This document shows positions 53,488-63,145 of a DNA stretch of 64,000 bases, in pieces (the first letter of the stretch is position 1; each line of letters starts with the position of its first letter). A model generated the notes under the pieces. That model was not told where the DNA came from. It saw only the letters and a list, made by a program, of their open reading frames with translations, and did no database searches. The stretch is from Burkholderia lata (GTDB lineage: Bacteria; Pseudomonadota; Gammaproteobacteria; Burkholderiales; Burkholderiaceae): assembly GCF_902499335.1 (NCBI RefSeq), contig NZ_CABVQK010000011.1:234649-298648 (forward strand). The letters run 5' to 3'. Made by a program: the position numbers and the translations under genes.

Positions 53488-53832
53488 GGGAATCGGGTGA
53501 ATTGGATGAATCGGGTGATCGGTGAATATGGTGCGCCCGCGCAACAGTTTGGGCATCGGAACGCCGGCATTGTAGCGTGTCGGCACACACGTCACCGGCC
53601 GCCACGCAGGATTCGGACACGCTCGAATTTATCCCGCTGGGGATAAGCCAAGTATCAGCCCAATACCATGTCGCAACCACCGTTTCGGACGAGTATGCCT
53701 GCTGGAGCGGCTCAACACTGTGGCCCTCAATTCAATAACCCACCTTGACCAAGACTGGGATTCGTCTGAACGAGATACGTTTATCCCGAATGGTTGTCTG
53801 AAACGCGGCGGTGGAATTGCACAATCTCCCCC
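53488..53832. promoter_or_regulatory. Divergent region between mnmE and the XRE-type gene
   Basis: No gene is seen in 345 bp. An inverted repeat TTATCCC gct GGGGATAA lies at 53629-53646 and a further TTATCCCG at 53781-53788. These are candidate regulator sites. Confidence 0.4.
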
Positions 53833-54264
53833 ATGCCGACATCCGAAGAAAAAGCCGCGTTCTCGGAACGCCTGAAATTCGCCCTGCGGCGCAGCCCGGA
53901 GAAGGTCACCGGTGCGACTGAGCTGGCGAATCGATTCAATCTGCGCCACCGCGGAGCGCAACCCGTGTCGCCGCAAACCGCGCACAAATGGCTGACGGGC
54001 CGCACGATCCCGACGTCGGACAAACTCGCCACGCTCGCCGAATGGCTGCGCGTCGAAGTCCACTGGCTGCATTACGGCCCGTCGCCGAGCGTGATCGAAC
54101 ACCCGACGCCGCAACCGCTGCCGCGCGACGAACGCTATCCGCCGACGCCCGAAACGATCGAACTCGCGTCGAAGATCGAAGCGCTGTCGCCGCATCATCG
54201 CTACCTCGTGCAGGAACTGGTCGAGCAGTTCTACGGCGACTCGGGCGACGCGAAGAAGGGCTGA
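53833..54264 (+). CDS. Small XRE-like helix-turn-helix regulator
   Basis: 143 residues. The N-terminal half is a lambda-repressor-like HTH (FSERLKFALRRSPEKVTGAT, ELANRFNLRH, VSPQTAHKWLTGRTIPTSDK). The C-terminal half is helical with a Pro-rich linker. ATG at 53833 (MPTSEEKAAF) is chosen over an in-frame ATG at 53794. Typical of the small regulator found between mnmE and yidC in Burkholderia. Target unknown. Confidence 0.82.
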   Translation: MPTSEEKAAFSERLKFALRRSPEKVTGATELANRFNLRHRGAQPVSPQTAHKWLTGRTIPTSDKLATLAEWLRVEVHWLHYGPSPSVIEHPTPQPLPRDERYPPTPETIELASKIEALSPHHRYLVQELVEQFYGDSGDAKKG

Positions 54265-54291
54265 ACCCGCACCACTTGACCCGCAAAAAGC

Positions 54292-54325
54292 AAAAAGCCG
54301 CATGGGCAAACCATGCGGCTTTTTT
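54292..54325. terminator. Bidirectional Rho-independent terminator
   Basis: Stem AAAAAGCCGCATGG / CCATGCGGCTTTTT with loop GCAAA between the convergent XRE-type gene and yidC. Confidence 0.93.
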
Positions 54326-54370
54326 CATGCATCGCGGGGCGAACGCGCCGCCCCGCGTGTGCAACGGGCG

Positions 54371-56038
54371 TCAGGCCGCTTTCTTCTTGGCCCCGCCGAG
54401 CTTGCGCGTGATGTAGTACTGCTGTGCGATCGACAGTACGTTGTTCACGACGTAGTACAGCACGAGGCCGGCCGGGAAGAAGAAGAACATCACCGAGAAC
54501 GCGATCGGCATGAACTTCATCATCTTCGCCTGGACGGGGTCCGGCGGCGTCGGGTTCAGGCTCGTCTGCACGTACATCGACACGGCCATCAGCACCGGCA
54601 GGATGAAGAACGGATCGCGCTGCGACAGGTCGTGAATCCACAGAACCCACGGCGCGCCGCGCATTTCGACCGACGCCAGCAGCACCCAGTACAGCGAGAT
54701 GAACACCGGGATCTGGATCACGACCGGCAGGCAGCCGCCGAACGGGTTGACCTTCTCGGTCTTGTACAGCTCCATCAGCGCCGAGTTCATCTTCTGCGGA
54801 TCGCTCTTGAAGCGTTCACGCAGTGCCTGCATGCGCGGCGTGATTTCCTTCATGCGCGCCATCGACTTGTAGCTCGCAGCCGACAGCGGGAAGAACACGG
54901 CCTTGATCAGCAGCGTGAGCAGCACGATCGACCAGCCCCAGTTGCCGATGTAGCTGTGGATCTTCTCGAGCAGCCAGAACAGCGGCTTCGCGATGATCGT
55001 CACCCAGCCGTAGTCCTTCACGAGTTCCAGGCCCGGCGCGATGCCTTCGAGCATGCGCTCTTCTTCCGGACCGGCGAACAGGCGTGCCTGCACGTCGGCC
55101 GACTGGCCCGGTGCGATCGCGGCAACCGGCTGCTTCACGCCGACGCGGTACAGCGTCGGATCGATCTTTTCAGCGTAGATGTCGCGCTTCACGCCCTGCT
55201 GCGGAATCCAGGCCGACGCGAAGTAGTGCTGCACCATCGCGACCCAGCCGTTGTCGGCGGAGGTCACGTAGTCGGCCTTGTTCTTGTCGAGGTCGCTGAA
55301 GTTGATCTTCTGGAAGTGCTTCGCGTCCGTGTAGACCGCCGGCCCGAGGAACGTGTGCGAGAACATCGGCGTTTCGACTGCCGTGTTGTCGCGGACGAGT
55401 TCCATGTAGACCGTCGGCGTGACAGGTGCCGTGCCGACGTTGTCGATCTTGGTGTCGACGCCGATCACGTAGCTGCCGCGCGTGAACGTGTAGGTCTTCA
55501 CGACCTTCACGCCGCCCTTCACCGGCGATTCGAACGACAGCTTCAGCGTGTTCTGGTCACCCGTCATCGACGTCGAGCCCGCGTTCAGCTGCGAGTAGAT
55601 GTCGTTGTGGTTCGGGAAATCGCCGCCGAGCAGGCCCGAGCGTGCGAGATACGTGTGGCCGGCCGTGTGGTCGAACAGCGTGATGTACAGGTCGGGCTGC
55701 TTGCCGTCGCCTTGCTTCTTCAGCGTCAGCTTCGCGAGCGTGCCGCCGCGCATGTCGATTTCGCCGTCATACACGTCGGTCGAGAACTTCACGAGCTGCG
55801 CCTGGGCGGCCGGTGCCGTCGTCGACGGTGCGGCGCCGGCTGCGGCAGCAGGCACTTCACCTGCGGTCGTCGTCGTCGCGCCCGTGCCCGATGCACCGCC
55901 GGCAGCGGCCGCGGGGGCCGTCTGCGTGGCACTCGGGAAGAACATCGACGGGCGTCCATGGGACCGCTGCCAGTTGTCGTACAGCATGACAGCTGACATG
56001 AAGAAGATCACCCATAGGACGGTGCGTTTGATATCCAT
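54371..56038 (-). CDS. yidC: Membrane protein insertase YidC
   Basis: A 555-residue Oxa1-family insertase of the inner membrane. N-terminal span MDIKRTVLWVIFFMSAVMLY, an Ala/Thr-rich linker, a periplasmic beta domain (about 85-350), then the five-helix core starting WGWSIVLLTLLIKAVFFPL. The conserved core Arg is expected in this first core helix region or adjacent loop; KSMARMKEITPRMQALRERF is the coiled cytoplasmic hairpin. The C-terminus is basic (KLGGAKKKAA). Part of the rpmH-rnpA-yidD-yidC unit. Confidence 0.97.
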   Translation of the reverse strand: MDIKRTVLWVIFFMSAVMLYDNWQRSHGRPSMFFPSATQTAPAAAAGGASGTGATTTTAGEVPAAAAGAAPSTTAPAAQAQLVKFSTDVYDGEIDMRGGTLAKLTLKKQGDGKQPDLYITLFDHTAGHTYLARSGLLGGDFPNHNDIYSQLNAGSTSMTGDQNTLKLSFESPVKGGVKVVKTYTFTRGSYVIGVDTKIDNVGTAPVTPTVYMELVRDNTAVETPMFSHTFLGPAVYTDAKHFQKINFSDLDKNKADYVTSADNGWVAMVQHYFASAWIPQQGVKRDIYAEKIDPTLYRVGVKQPVAAIAPGQSADVQARLFAGPEEERMLEGIAPGLELVKDYGWVTIIAKPLFWLLEKIHSYIGNWGWSIVLLTLLIKAVFFPLSAASYKSMARMKEITPRMQALRERFKSDPQKMNSALMELYKTEKVNPFGGCLPVVIQIPVFISLYWVLLASVEMRGAPWVLWIHDLSQRDPFFILPVLMAVSMYVQTSLNPTPPDPVQAKMMKFMPIAFSVMFFFFPAGLVLYYVVNNVLSIAQQYYITRKLGGAKKKAA

Positions 56039-56046
56039 GCGTTGTC

Positions 56047-56313
56047 TCAGAGTCGATGGGACCGCGCGTCGGCTTCGCCGCGAGCGCGAGTGTCGGAGTT
56101 GGGCGGCGGGACGAGGTCGATGCCGCCCGCGGAAAACGGATGGCATCGGCACACGCGCCTGACGGCGAGATACGTGCCGCGCGCGGCGCCATGATACTGG
56201 ATTGCCTCGCGCGCGTAATCCGAACAGGAAGGATAAAAACGGCAACGGTTGCCGAGCATAGGGCTCACGGCAACCTTGTAGAAGCGCAGCAAGGCGATCA
56301 ATACCGTTTCCAT
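56047..56313 (-). CDS. yidD: Membrane protein insertion efficiency factor YidD
   Basis: 88 residues with the family core LLRFYKVAVSPMLGNRCRFY, PSCSDYAREAI and CRCHPFSAGGIDLVP, including the conserved cysteines. Lies between rnpA and yidC as usual, 8 bp before yidC. Confidence 0.95.
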   Translation of the reverse strand: METVLIALLRFYKVAVSPMLGNRCRFYPSCSDYAREAIQYHGAARGTYLAVRRVCRCHPFSAGGIDLVPPPNSDTRARGEADARSHRL

Positions 56314-56388
56314 ACCTTGGGCGACGCCATTCGGCGCCGCGTCAAAACCGGCCGGGCAGGCGCGAACGCCGCACCGCGGACGGATGCG

Positions 56389-56859
56389 TCACTCGGACGC
56401 GGGCTTCGACGCACGGCGAGCGATCTCCCGGACTGCCCTGTCGAGCAGTTCGCGGATCTCGGCCGCGCACATCGCCGCGAGCGGGGCGGAAGCCGCGCTC
56501 GGCAGCGCTTTCTTGTCGAAGCGCGTGTGCTGCCGCAGCAGCAGGTCGTAACCGGCGAATTCGGCCCGGCGCAAGCGAAACGCATCGCGCGCCAGCCGCT
56601 TCACGAGGTTACGAGTCACCGCACGCGGCGCATACTTCTTGCCGACGACGAGCCCCAAACGCGCGGGCTGACCGGTCGGCTTGCCGTAAATCACGAAGTG
56701 CGCGGAGCGCCGCCAAGGACGCAAACGAAAAACGGATGAAAATTCATCCGTTTTCAGAAGTCGCGCAGCTTTCGGGAAGGCGGCTTTCGTCTGCGACGGA
56801 TTCGCACCCGGCTCGACGGCACCTTCCGCAGGACTGCGGACGGCGGACACAGCGCGCAA
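56389..56859 (-). CDS. rnpA: Ribonuclease P protein component
   Basis: Up to 156 residues from TTG at 56859; GTG at 56850 has better spacing to GGCAGG and would give 153. The RNP motif is YAPRAVTRNLVKRLARDAFR, preceded by LLKTDEFSSVFRLRPWRRSA. It is longer at the N-terminus than E. coli RnpA (119 aa). Assists RNase P RNA in tRNA 5' maturation. Starts only a few bases after rpmH. Confidence 0.93.
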   Translation of the reverse strand: MRAVSAVRSPAEGAVEPGANPSQTKAAFPKAARLLKTDEFSSVFRLRPWRRSAHFVIYGKPTGQPARLGLVVGKKYAPRAVTRNLVKRLARDAFRLRRAEFAGYDLLLRQHTRFDKKALPSAASAPLAAMCAAEIRELLDRAVREIARRASKPASE

Positions 56860-56865
56860 CCTGCC

Positions 56866-57000
56866 TTAGATGGCGAGGCGCTTGCGGCCCTTCGCGCGGC
56901 GAGCGTTGATGACCTTGCGGCCACCTGCCGTCTTCATGCGGACACGGAAGCCATGGGTGCGCTTGCGGCGCGTCACGGACGGTTGGTAAGTACGTTTCAT
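56866..57000 (-). CDS. rpmH: 50S ribosomal protein L34
   Basis: 44 residues, [18 protein letters not shown]...KGRKRLAI, the full L34 sequence type. First gene of the rpmH-rnpA-yidD-yidC operon and divergent from dnaA. Confidence 0.98.
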
Positions 57001-57114
57001 GATGTTCTCACTTGTTCGAGAATGTCGAAATTCAGGGGACCGCGTGCCCTAACCGGAGGCATTCGGGCGAACGCAATCGCCGGGAATACAGGATTGGTTT
57101 TCGCGGAACCCGCT

Positions 57115-57143
57115 ATTTAAACCGTTTTTCTGTTGACGGTCAA
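57115..57143 (-). promoter_or_regulatory. Predicted rpmH promoter
   Basis: Minus strand TTGACC (complement of 57138-57143), 17 bp, TTAAAT (complement of 57115-57120). Confidence 0.45.
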
Positions 57144-57210
57144 TACTTTAGGAGTCGCTCGCCTGTGCCCACCCCGAGCGATCCGGCCCCGCGCCACACA
57201 CAACCGGCCT

Positions 57211-57219
57211 GTGGATAAC
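57211..57219 (-). other. DnaA box
   Basis: TGTGGATAA, complement of the consensus TTATCCACA, about 200 bp upstream of dnaA. Confidence 0.75.
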
Positions 57220-57420
57220 TCGCTCTGTGGCCGCGTTTGGCGGTAGAATCTCGCCTTATCTCCAAGAATCCCGCACGCCGCTTCGGCTCGCGCCTGCCCC
57301 TCCACGACTGTGACGCAGGCGTCCGAGGCATGCTCGCACGACCGCTTCGGGCCTTGTTGCGCTACCGCGACAAGGGCGCCGGCGAGCCGCGCTGTGCACG
57401 CAAAAAACGACAGTTACTTG

Positions 57421-58998
57421 ATGAACGATTTCTGGCAACACTGTTCCGCACTGCTGGAGCGCGAGCTGACGCCCCAGCAGTACGTGACGTGGATCAAACC
57501 CTTGGCCCCGGTGGCCTTCGATGCGTCGGCGAACACGCTGTCCATCGCCGCGCCGAACCGCTTCAAGCTGGACTGGGTCAAGAGCCAGTTTTCGGGACGG
57601 ATCACCGATCTGGCCCGGGAATTCTGGAACACGCCGATCGAAGTCCAGTTCGTCCTCGATCCCAAGGCAGGCATGCGCAGCGCCGCTACCGGCGCAGCAC
57701 CGGCCGCGCCGCGCGCGCCGCTGGCCCCGAGCGGCCCCGCCGCGACGGTGGCCGCGATCGCCGCCAACCTGGCCGCGAATGCTTCGGCTGCGCCCGCCGC
57801 GCCGGCCGCCGTGCCGATGACGCCGTCGGCGGCCGCCTCGCACCACCTGAACGCCGACGACGCCGACATCGACCTGCCGAGCCTGCCCGCGCACGAAGCG
57901 GCCGCCGGCCGTCGCACGTGGCGCCCGGGCCCGGGTGCCGCGCCCGCCGGCGGTGGCGAAGCCGATTCGATGTACGAACGCTCGAAGCTGAACCCCGTGC
58001 TCACGTTCGACAACTTCGTGACCGGTAAGGCGAACCAGCTCGCGCGCGCCGCCGCGATCCAGGTCGCGGACAACCCGGGCATCTCGTACAACCCGCTGTT
58101 CCTGTACGGCGGCGTCGGCCTCGGCAAGACCCACCTGATCCACGCGATCGGCAACCAGCTGCTGCTCGACAAGGCCGGCGCGCGGATCCGCTACATCCAC
58201 GCCGAGCAATACGTGTCGGACGTGGTGAAGGCGTACCAGCGCAAGGCGTTCGACGACTTCAAGCGCTACTACCACTCGCTCGACCTGCTGCTGATCGACG
58301 ATATTCAGTTCTTCTCCGGCAAGTCGCGCACGCAAGAGGAATTCTTCTACGCGTTCGAGGCGCTGGTCGCGAACAAGGCGCAGGTGATCATCACCAGCGA
58401 CACGTATCCGAAGGAAATCTCGGGCATCGACGATCGCCTGATCTCGCGCTTCGACTCGGGCCTCACCGTCGCGATCGAGCCGCCCGAGCTGGAAATGCGC
58501 GTCGCGATTTTGATGCGCAAGGCGCAGTCGGAGGGCGTGAACCTGTCGGAAGACGTCGCGTTCTTCGTCGCGAAGCATCTGCGCTCGAACGTGCGTGAAC
58601 TCGAAGGCGCGCTGCGCAAGATCCTCGCGTATTCGAAGTTCCACGGCCGCGAGATCTCGATCGAGCTGACCAAGGAAGCGCTGAAGGACCTGCTGACCGT
58701 GCAGAACCGGCAGATTTCGGTCGAGAACATCCAGAAGACCGTCGCCGACTTCTACAACATCAAGGTCGCCGACATGTATTCGAAGAAGCGTCCCGCGAAC
58801 ATCGCGCGGCCGCGGCAGATCGCGATGTATCTCGCGAAGGAACTCACGCAGAAGAGCCTGCCGGAAATCGGCGAGCTGTTTGGTGGGCGCGATCACACCA
58901 CCGTGCTGCACGCGGTGCGCAAGATCGCCGACGAACGCAGCAAGGACGCGCAGCTCAATCACGAGCTGCACGTGCTGGAACAGACGCTGAAGGGCTGA
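57421..58998 (+). CDS. dnaA: Chromosomal replication initiator DnaA
   Basis: 525 residues from ATG at 57421 (MNDFWQHCSALLERELTPQQ). Domain I spans about 1-85, followed by a long Ala/Pro-rich domain II (about 85-185). Domain III is AAA+: Walker A GGVGLGKT (230-237), Walker B LLLIDDIQF. Domain IV ends with the DnaA-box-binding signature GGRDHTTVLHAVRKI. The domain II linker is longer than in E. coli (467 aa in total). The upstream in-frame stretch from 57310 lacks similarity. Confidence 0.98.
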   Translation: MNDFWQHCSALLERELTPQQYVTWIKPLAPVAFDASANTLSIAAPNRFKLDWVKSQFSGRITDLAREFWNTPIEVQFVLDPKAGMRSAATGAAPAAPRAPLAPSGPAATVAAIAANLAANASAAPAAPAAVPMTPSAAASHHLNADDADIDLPSLPAHEAAAGRRTWRPGPGAAPAGGGEADSMYERSKLNPVLTFDNFVTGKANQLARAAAIQVADNPGISYNPLFLYGGVGLGKTHLIHAIGNQLLLDKAGARIRYIHAEQYVSDVVKAYQRKAFDDFKRYYHSLDLLLIDDIQFFSGKSRTQEEFFYAFEALVANKAQVIITSDTYPKEISGIDDRLISRFDSGLTVAIEPPELEMRVAILMRKAQSEGVNLSEDVAFFVAKHLRSNVRELEGALRKILAYSKFHGREISIELTKEALKDLLTVQNRQISVENIQKTVADFYNIKVADMYSKKRPANIARPRQIAMYLAKELTQKSLPEIGELFGGRDHTTVLHAVRKIADERSKDAQLNHELHVLEQTLKG

Positions 58999-59026
58999 GC
59001 GCGCGGCGCGCTTGATAATTCGGCCT

Positions 59027-59049
59027 CCGCCCCAATTTAAGGGGGGCGG
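59027..59049 (+). terminator. Hairpin between dnaA and dnaN
   Basis: CCGCCCC aatttaa GGGGGCGG-type stem followed by a short T-containing stretch. It may attenuate readthrough rather than stop it. Confidence 0.4.
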
Positions 59050-59166
59050 TTCGGTTTTGAGGCACAATACTGGTTTGACCGCCCCGGTGGTGGCGGGCCA
59101 AGAGCCCGGCTGGCGGGGCGCTGCGAGGCTGCTGCGCTGCAGGCCGTTACTCAACGAAGGAACTCT

Positions 59167-60273
59167 ATGCAACTGGTCAAGACCGAACGAGACACCCTCC
59201 TCAGGCCGCTGCAAACGGTCAGCGGCATCGTCGAACGCCGCCATACGTTGCCGATCCTCGCCAACCTGCTGATCACCAAGAACGGCTCGGACGTTTCGTT
59301 CCTGTCGACCGACCTGGAACTGCAGATCACCACGCGCGCCGATTTCGGCGTCGGCGGCGACCAGGTCGCGACCACCGTCGCGGCGCGCAAGCTGCTCGAC
59401 ATCCTGCGCGCGATGCCTGACGGCCAGGTCACGCTGTCGCTCGCCGACAAGCGCCTCACCGTTCAATCCGGCAAGAGCCGTTTCGCACTCCAGACGCTGG
59501 CGGCCGACGAGTTCCCGACCGTCGCGCAGGCGAAGGATTTCGGCGCGACCCTCACCGTCCCGCAGAAGTCGTTCCGCCAGCTGCTCGGCATGGTGCACTT
59601 CGCGATGGCGCAGCAGGACATCCGCTACTACCTGAACGGCATGCTGCTCGTCGTCGACGGCGACCAGCTGATGGCCGTGGCCACCGACGGCCACCGCCTC
59701 GCGTTCTCGTCGATGAAGCTCGAAGGCGGCACGTTCGGCCGCCAGGAAGTCATCGTGCCGCGCAAGACGATTCTCGAGCTGCAACGCCTGCTCGAAGACA
59801 TCGACGACACCGTCACCATCGACATCGCGCAAACCCAGGCCAAGTTCACGTTCGGCCAGGTCGAGCTCGTGTCGAAACTCGTCGAGGGCAAGTTCCCCGA
59901 CTTCCAGCGCGTGATTCCGAAAGCGCACAAGAATTCGTTCGAGATCGGCCGTGAAGAACTGCAGCGTTCGCTGCAGCGCGCGGCAATCCTGACCTCGGAC
60001 AAGTTCAAGGGCGTGCGCTGCATCATCGCGCCGGGCCAGCTGAAGATCATGTCGACCAACGCCGATCAGGAAGAGGCGCAGGAAGAACTGGAAATCGCCT
60101 ACCAGGGCGATACCGTCGACATCGGCTTCAACGTCACGTATCTGCTCGACGTACTCGCGAACCTGAAGGTCGACACCGTGCAGGTGAGCCTCGGCGACGC
60201 CAGCTCGAGCGCGCTGATCACGGTGCCCGAGAACGAAGAGTTCAAGTATGTCGTGATGCCGATGCGCATCTGA
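59167..60273 (+). CDS. dnaN: DNA polymerase III beta subunit (sliding clamp)
   Basis: 368 residues (MQLVKTERDTLLRPLQTVSG), three repeated clamp domains. Typical segments are RRHTLPILANLLI, DGHRLAFSSM and the C-terminal NEEFKYVVMPMRI that lines the partner-binding pocket. AAGGA lies upstream of the ATG. Placed between dnaA and gyrB in the conserved origin order. Confidence 0.98.
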   Translation: MQLVKTERDTLLRPLQTVSGIVERRHTLPILANLLITKNGSDVSFLSTDLELQITTRADFGVGGDQVATTVAARKLLDILRAMPDGQVTLSLADKRLTVQSGKSRFALQTLAADEFPTVAQAKDFGATLTVPQKSFRQLLGMVHFAMAQQDIRYYLNGMLLVVDGDQLMAVATDGHRLAFSSMKLEGGTFGRQEVIVPRKTILELQRLLEDIDDTVTIDIAQTQAKFTFGQVELVSKLVEGKFPDFQRVIPKAHKNSFEIGREELQRSLQRAAILTSDKFKGVRCIIAPGQLKIMSTNADQEEAQEELEIAYQGDTVDIGFNVTYLLDVLANLKVDTVQVSLGDASSSALITVPENEEFKYVVMPMRI

Positions 60274-60465
60274 CGCGCGCGACATCAAGACACACACCAG
60301 GGGGCGGCAAGCCCCTTTGGCGTTTTTATGGCGAACCGACAACCCGTCCCTTTGGTGCCTCACCGGTGCCTTGGACGGGCCAGGAAAACTGGAGCGGCCC
60401 GGCGTTTTCGCAAGGAAACGCACCATGCCGCCGCTTGAGTGGCCTCGCAGAACCGGAAGATATCC

Positions 60466-62940
60466 ATGAGTGAACAGCACAATCCGCAACCCGATAACAG
60501 CAGCTACGGCGCTTCGTCGATCCAGATCCTCGAAGGTCTGGAAGCGGTGCGCAAGCGCCCCGGGATGTACATCGGCGACACGTCGGACGGCACCGGTCTG
60601 CATCACCTCGTGTTCGAGGTGCTCGACAACTCGATCGACGAAGCGTTGGCCGGGTACTGCAACGACATCCACGTGACGATTCACGCCGACAACTCGATTT
60701 CCGTGACCGACAACGGCCGCGGAATTCCGACCGACGTGAAGATGAACGACAAGCACGAGCCGAAGCGTAGCGCTGCGGAAATCGTGATGACCGAGCTGCA
60801 TGCCGGCGGCAAGTTCGACCAGAACAGCTACAAGGTTTCCGGTGGCCTGCACGGCGTGGGTGTGTCGTGCGTGAACGCGCTGTCGAGCTGGCTGCGCCTC
60901 ACGGTGCGCCGCGACGGCAAGAAGCGGTTCATGGAGTTCCATCGTGGCGTCGCGCAGGATCGCGTGCTTGAGACGGTGGACGGCGTGGAAGTGTCGCCGA
61001 TGCTGGTGACGGGTGACACCGAGAACCGCGGCACCGAAGTGCACTTCATGGCCGATCCGACGATTTTCGGCACGGTCGAGTATCACTACGACATCCTCGC
61101 GAAGCGGATGCGCGAGCTTTCGTTCCTGAACAACGGTGTGCGGATTCGTCTCACCGACCTGCGTTCGGGCAAGGAAGACGATTTCGCGTTCGCCGGCGGT
61201 GTGAAGGGCTTCGTCGAGTACATCAACAAGACGAAGACCAACCTGCACCCGACCATTTTCTTCGCCACCGGCGAGAAGGATGGCGTGGGCGTCGAAGTCG
61301 CGATGCAGTGGAACGACAGCTACAACGAGAACGTGCTGTGCTTCACGAACAACATTCCGCAGCGCGACGGCGGCACGCACCTGACCGGCCTGCGGGCCGC
61401 GATGACGCGCGTCATCAACAAGTACATCACGGACAACGAAATCGCGAAGAAGGCGAAGGTCGAGACGACCGGCGACGACATGCGCGAAGGGCTGTCGTGC
61501 GTGCTTTCCGTGAAGGTGCCGGAGCCGAAGTTCAGCTCGCAGACGAAGGACAAGCTGGTTTCGTCGGAAGTGCGGGCGCCGGTTGAAGAAGTTGTGGCGA
61601 AGGCGCTGGAAGAATTCCTTTTGGAAACGCCGATCGACGCGAAGATCATCTGCGGGAAGATCGTCGAGGCTGCTCGGGCGCGTGATGCTGCTCGGAAGGC
61701 CCGCGAGATGACGCGCCGCAAGGGCGTGCTCGACGGCGTCGGACTGCCCGGCAAGCTCGCGGACTGCCAGGAGAAAGACCCGGCGAAGTGCGAAATCTAC
61801 ATCGTCGAGGGTGACTCGGCAGGTGGGTCGGCGAAGCAAGGGCGTGACCGGAAGTTCCAGGCAATCCTGCCGCTGCGCGGCAAGGTGCTGAACGTCGAGA
61901 AGGCACGCTACGACAAGCTGCTGTCGTCGGAACAGATCGTCACGCTCGTGACGGCGCTTGGCTGCGGCATCGGCAAAGAGGATTACAACCTCGACAAGCT
62001 GCGCTATCACCGCATCATCATCATGACCGACGCGGACGTCGACGGCGCGCACATCCGTACGCTGCTGCTCACGTTCCTCTATCGCCAGATGCCGGACATG
62101 ATCGAGCGCGGCTATGTGTATATCGCGCAGCCGCCGCTTTACAAGATCAAGGCGGGCAAGGACGAGCGGTATCTGAAGGATGACGTGGAGCTCAACGCGC
62201 ACATGCTGCGGTTGGCGCTGCAAGGGTCGGAGCTGGTGCCGGGTGAGAACGCGGCCGTGATTTCGGGTGATGCGCTTGGAGAGCTGGCGCGGTCGTATCT
62301 GCTGTCGAAGAGCGTGATCGAGCGGTTGAGCCGGTTGTATGACCCGGCCGCGCTTGAAGCGATCATGGATGGCGTGGTGATCGATCTGTCCAACGAGGCT
62401 TCGACCGAGGCTTCGGCGAAGGCGCTGCATGCTGCGTTGCATGATGAAGCGCTGAAGAACGAAGTGCGTGTCGTGCCCTCGTATGACCCGGTTCGCGAAC
62501 AGCGGTCGCTGCATGTCGAGCGTACGCATCACGGCAACGTGCGGGTTTCGGTCATCGACCAGGAATTCCAGCACACGGCAGATTATCAGCAACTCGTGAC
62601 CACCGCGAATACGTTCAAGGGGCTCATCGGGGAAGGTGCAGTCATCAAGCGCGGTGAGCGCAGCATGGCCGTGGCGGACTTCAAGAGCGCGATGAAGTGG
62701 CTGCTGGCGGATGCGGAGCGGAACGTTTCGAAGCAGCGGTATAAGGGGCTCGGCGAGATGAACCCCGGGCAGCTGTGGGAAACGACGATGGATCCGACCG
62801 TGCGGCGACTGCTGCGCGTGCAGATCGAAGACGCCATTGCTGCGGATGGGATCTTTACTACCCTCATGGGGGATGATGTGGAGCCGCGGCGGGCGTTTAT
62901 TGAGTCGAATGCGTTGCGGGCGGGGAATATTGACGTTTAA
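60466..62940 (+). CDS. gyrB: DNA gyrase subunit B
   Basis: 824 residues from MSEQHNPQPDN. GHKL ATPase motifs are EVLDNSIDEALAGYC, VTDNGRGIPTD and GGLHGVGVSCVNALS. The TOPRIM domain has EGDSAGGSAKQGRDRKFQ and DADVDGAHIRTLL. The C-terminus matches the GyrB form with the insert (QRYKGLGEMNPGQLWETTMD). GGAAG lies before the start. Introduces negative supercoils with GyrA, which is not in the window. Confidence 0.98.
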   Translation: MSEQHNPQPDNSSYGASSIQILEGLEAVRKRPGMYIGDTSDGTGLHHLVFEVLDNSIDEALAGYCNDIHVTIHADNSISVTDNGRGIPTDVKMNDKHEPKRSAAEIVMTELHAGGKFDQNSYKVSGGLHGVGVSCVNALSSWLRLTVRRDGKKRFMEFHRGVAQDRVLETVDGVEVSPMLVTGDTENRGTEVHFMADPTIFGTVEYHYDILAKRMRELSFLNNGVRIRLTDLRSGKEDDFAFAGGVKGFVEYINKTKTNLHPTIFFATGEKDGVGVEVAMQWNDSYNENVLCFTNNIPQRDGGTHLTGLRAAMTRVINKYITDNEIAKKAKVETTGDDMREGLSCVLSVKVPEPKFSSQTKDKLVSSEVRAPVEEVVAKALEEFLLETPIDAKIICGKIVEAARARDAARKAREMTRRKGVLDGVGLPGKLADCQEKDPAKCEIYIVEGDSAGGSAKQGRDRKFQAILPLRGKVLNVEKARYDKLLSSEQIVTLVTALGCGIGKEDYNLDKLRYHRIIIMTDADVDGAHIRTLLLTFLYRQMPDMIERGYVYIAQPPLYKIKAGKDERYLKDDVELNAHMLRLALQGSELVPGENAAVISGDALGELARSYLLSKSVIERLSRLYDPAALEAIMDGVVIDLSNEASTEASAKALHAALHDEALKNEVRVVPSYDPVREQRSLHVERTHHGNVRVSVIDQEFQHTADYQQLVTTANTFKGLIGEGAVIKRGERSMAVADFKSAMKWLLADAERNVSKQRYKGLGEMNPGQLWETTMDPTVRRLLRVQIEDAIAADGIFTTLMGDDVEPRRAFIESNALRAGNIDV

Positions 62941-62983
62941 TTCCCTGTTTTCGCCGCAACCCACCGAGGAAACTTAAATGCTG

Positions 62984-63014
62984 GCCCACCTTTACGGTGG
63001 GCTTTTAGCTTTTT
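62984..63014 (+). terminator. Rho-independent terminator of gyrB
   Basis: Stem GCCCACC / GGTGGGC with loop TTTAC followed by T-rich sequence. Confidence 0.88.
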
Positions 63015-63145
63015 GGAAATTTTTTCTGAAAATTCGCCGCGCCACCAACCATGAATAATTCACCGAAGCCGGCCGAGACCGGCTCGATTCTGCACGAATC
63101 ATCTATGACGCAATACTAATATATTCCACAACCACCCAGCAGAAT

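Larger units (their letters stand above)
57001..57420. promoter_or_regulatory. rpmH-dnaA intergenic region, possible part of the replication origin
   Basis: 420 bp without a gene. It holds one perfect DnaA box (TGTGGATAA, 57211-57219) and an AT-richer patch at 57105-57150. Only one exact box is seen, so whether this is the functional oriC or just the autoregulated dnaA promoter cannot be told from sequence. Confidence 0.55.

Noticed and set aside
57256..62964. A 1902-codon open frame antisense to dnaA, dnaN and gyrB
   Set aside because: It is the complement-frame shadow of three high-GC genes. The product is Arg/His/Leu-rich low-complexity sequence with no domains, and the sense genes are certain.
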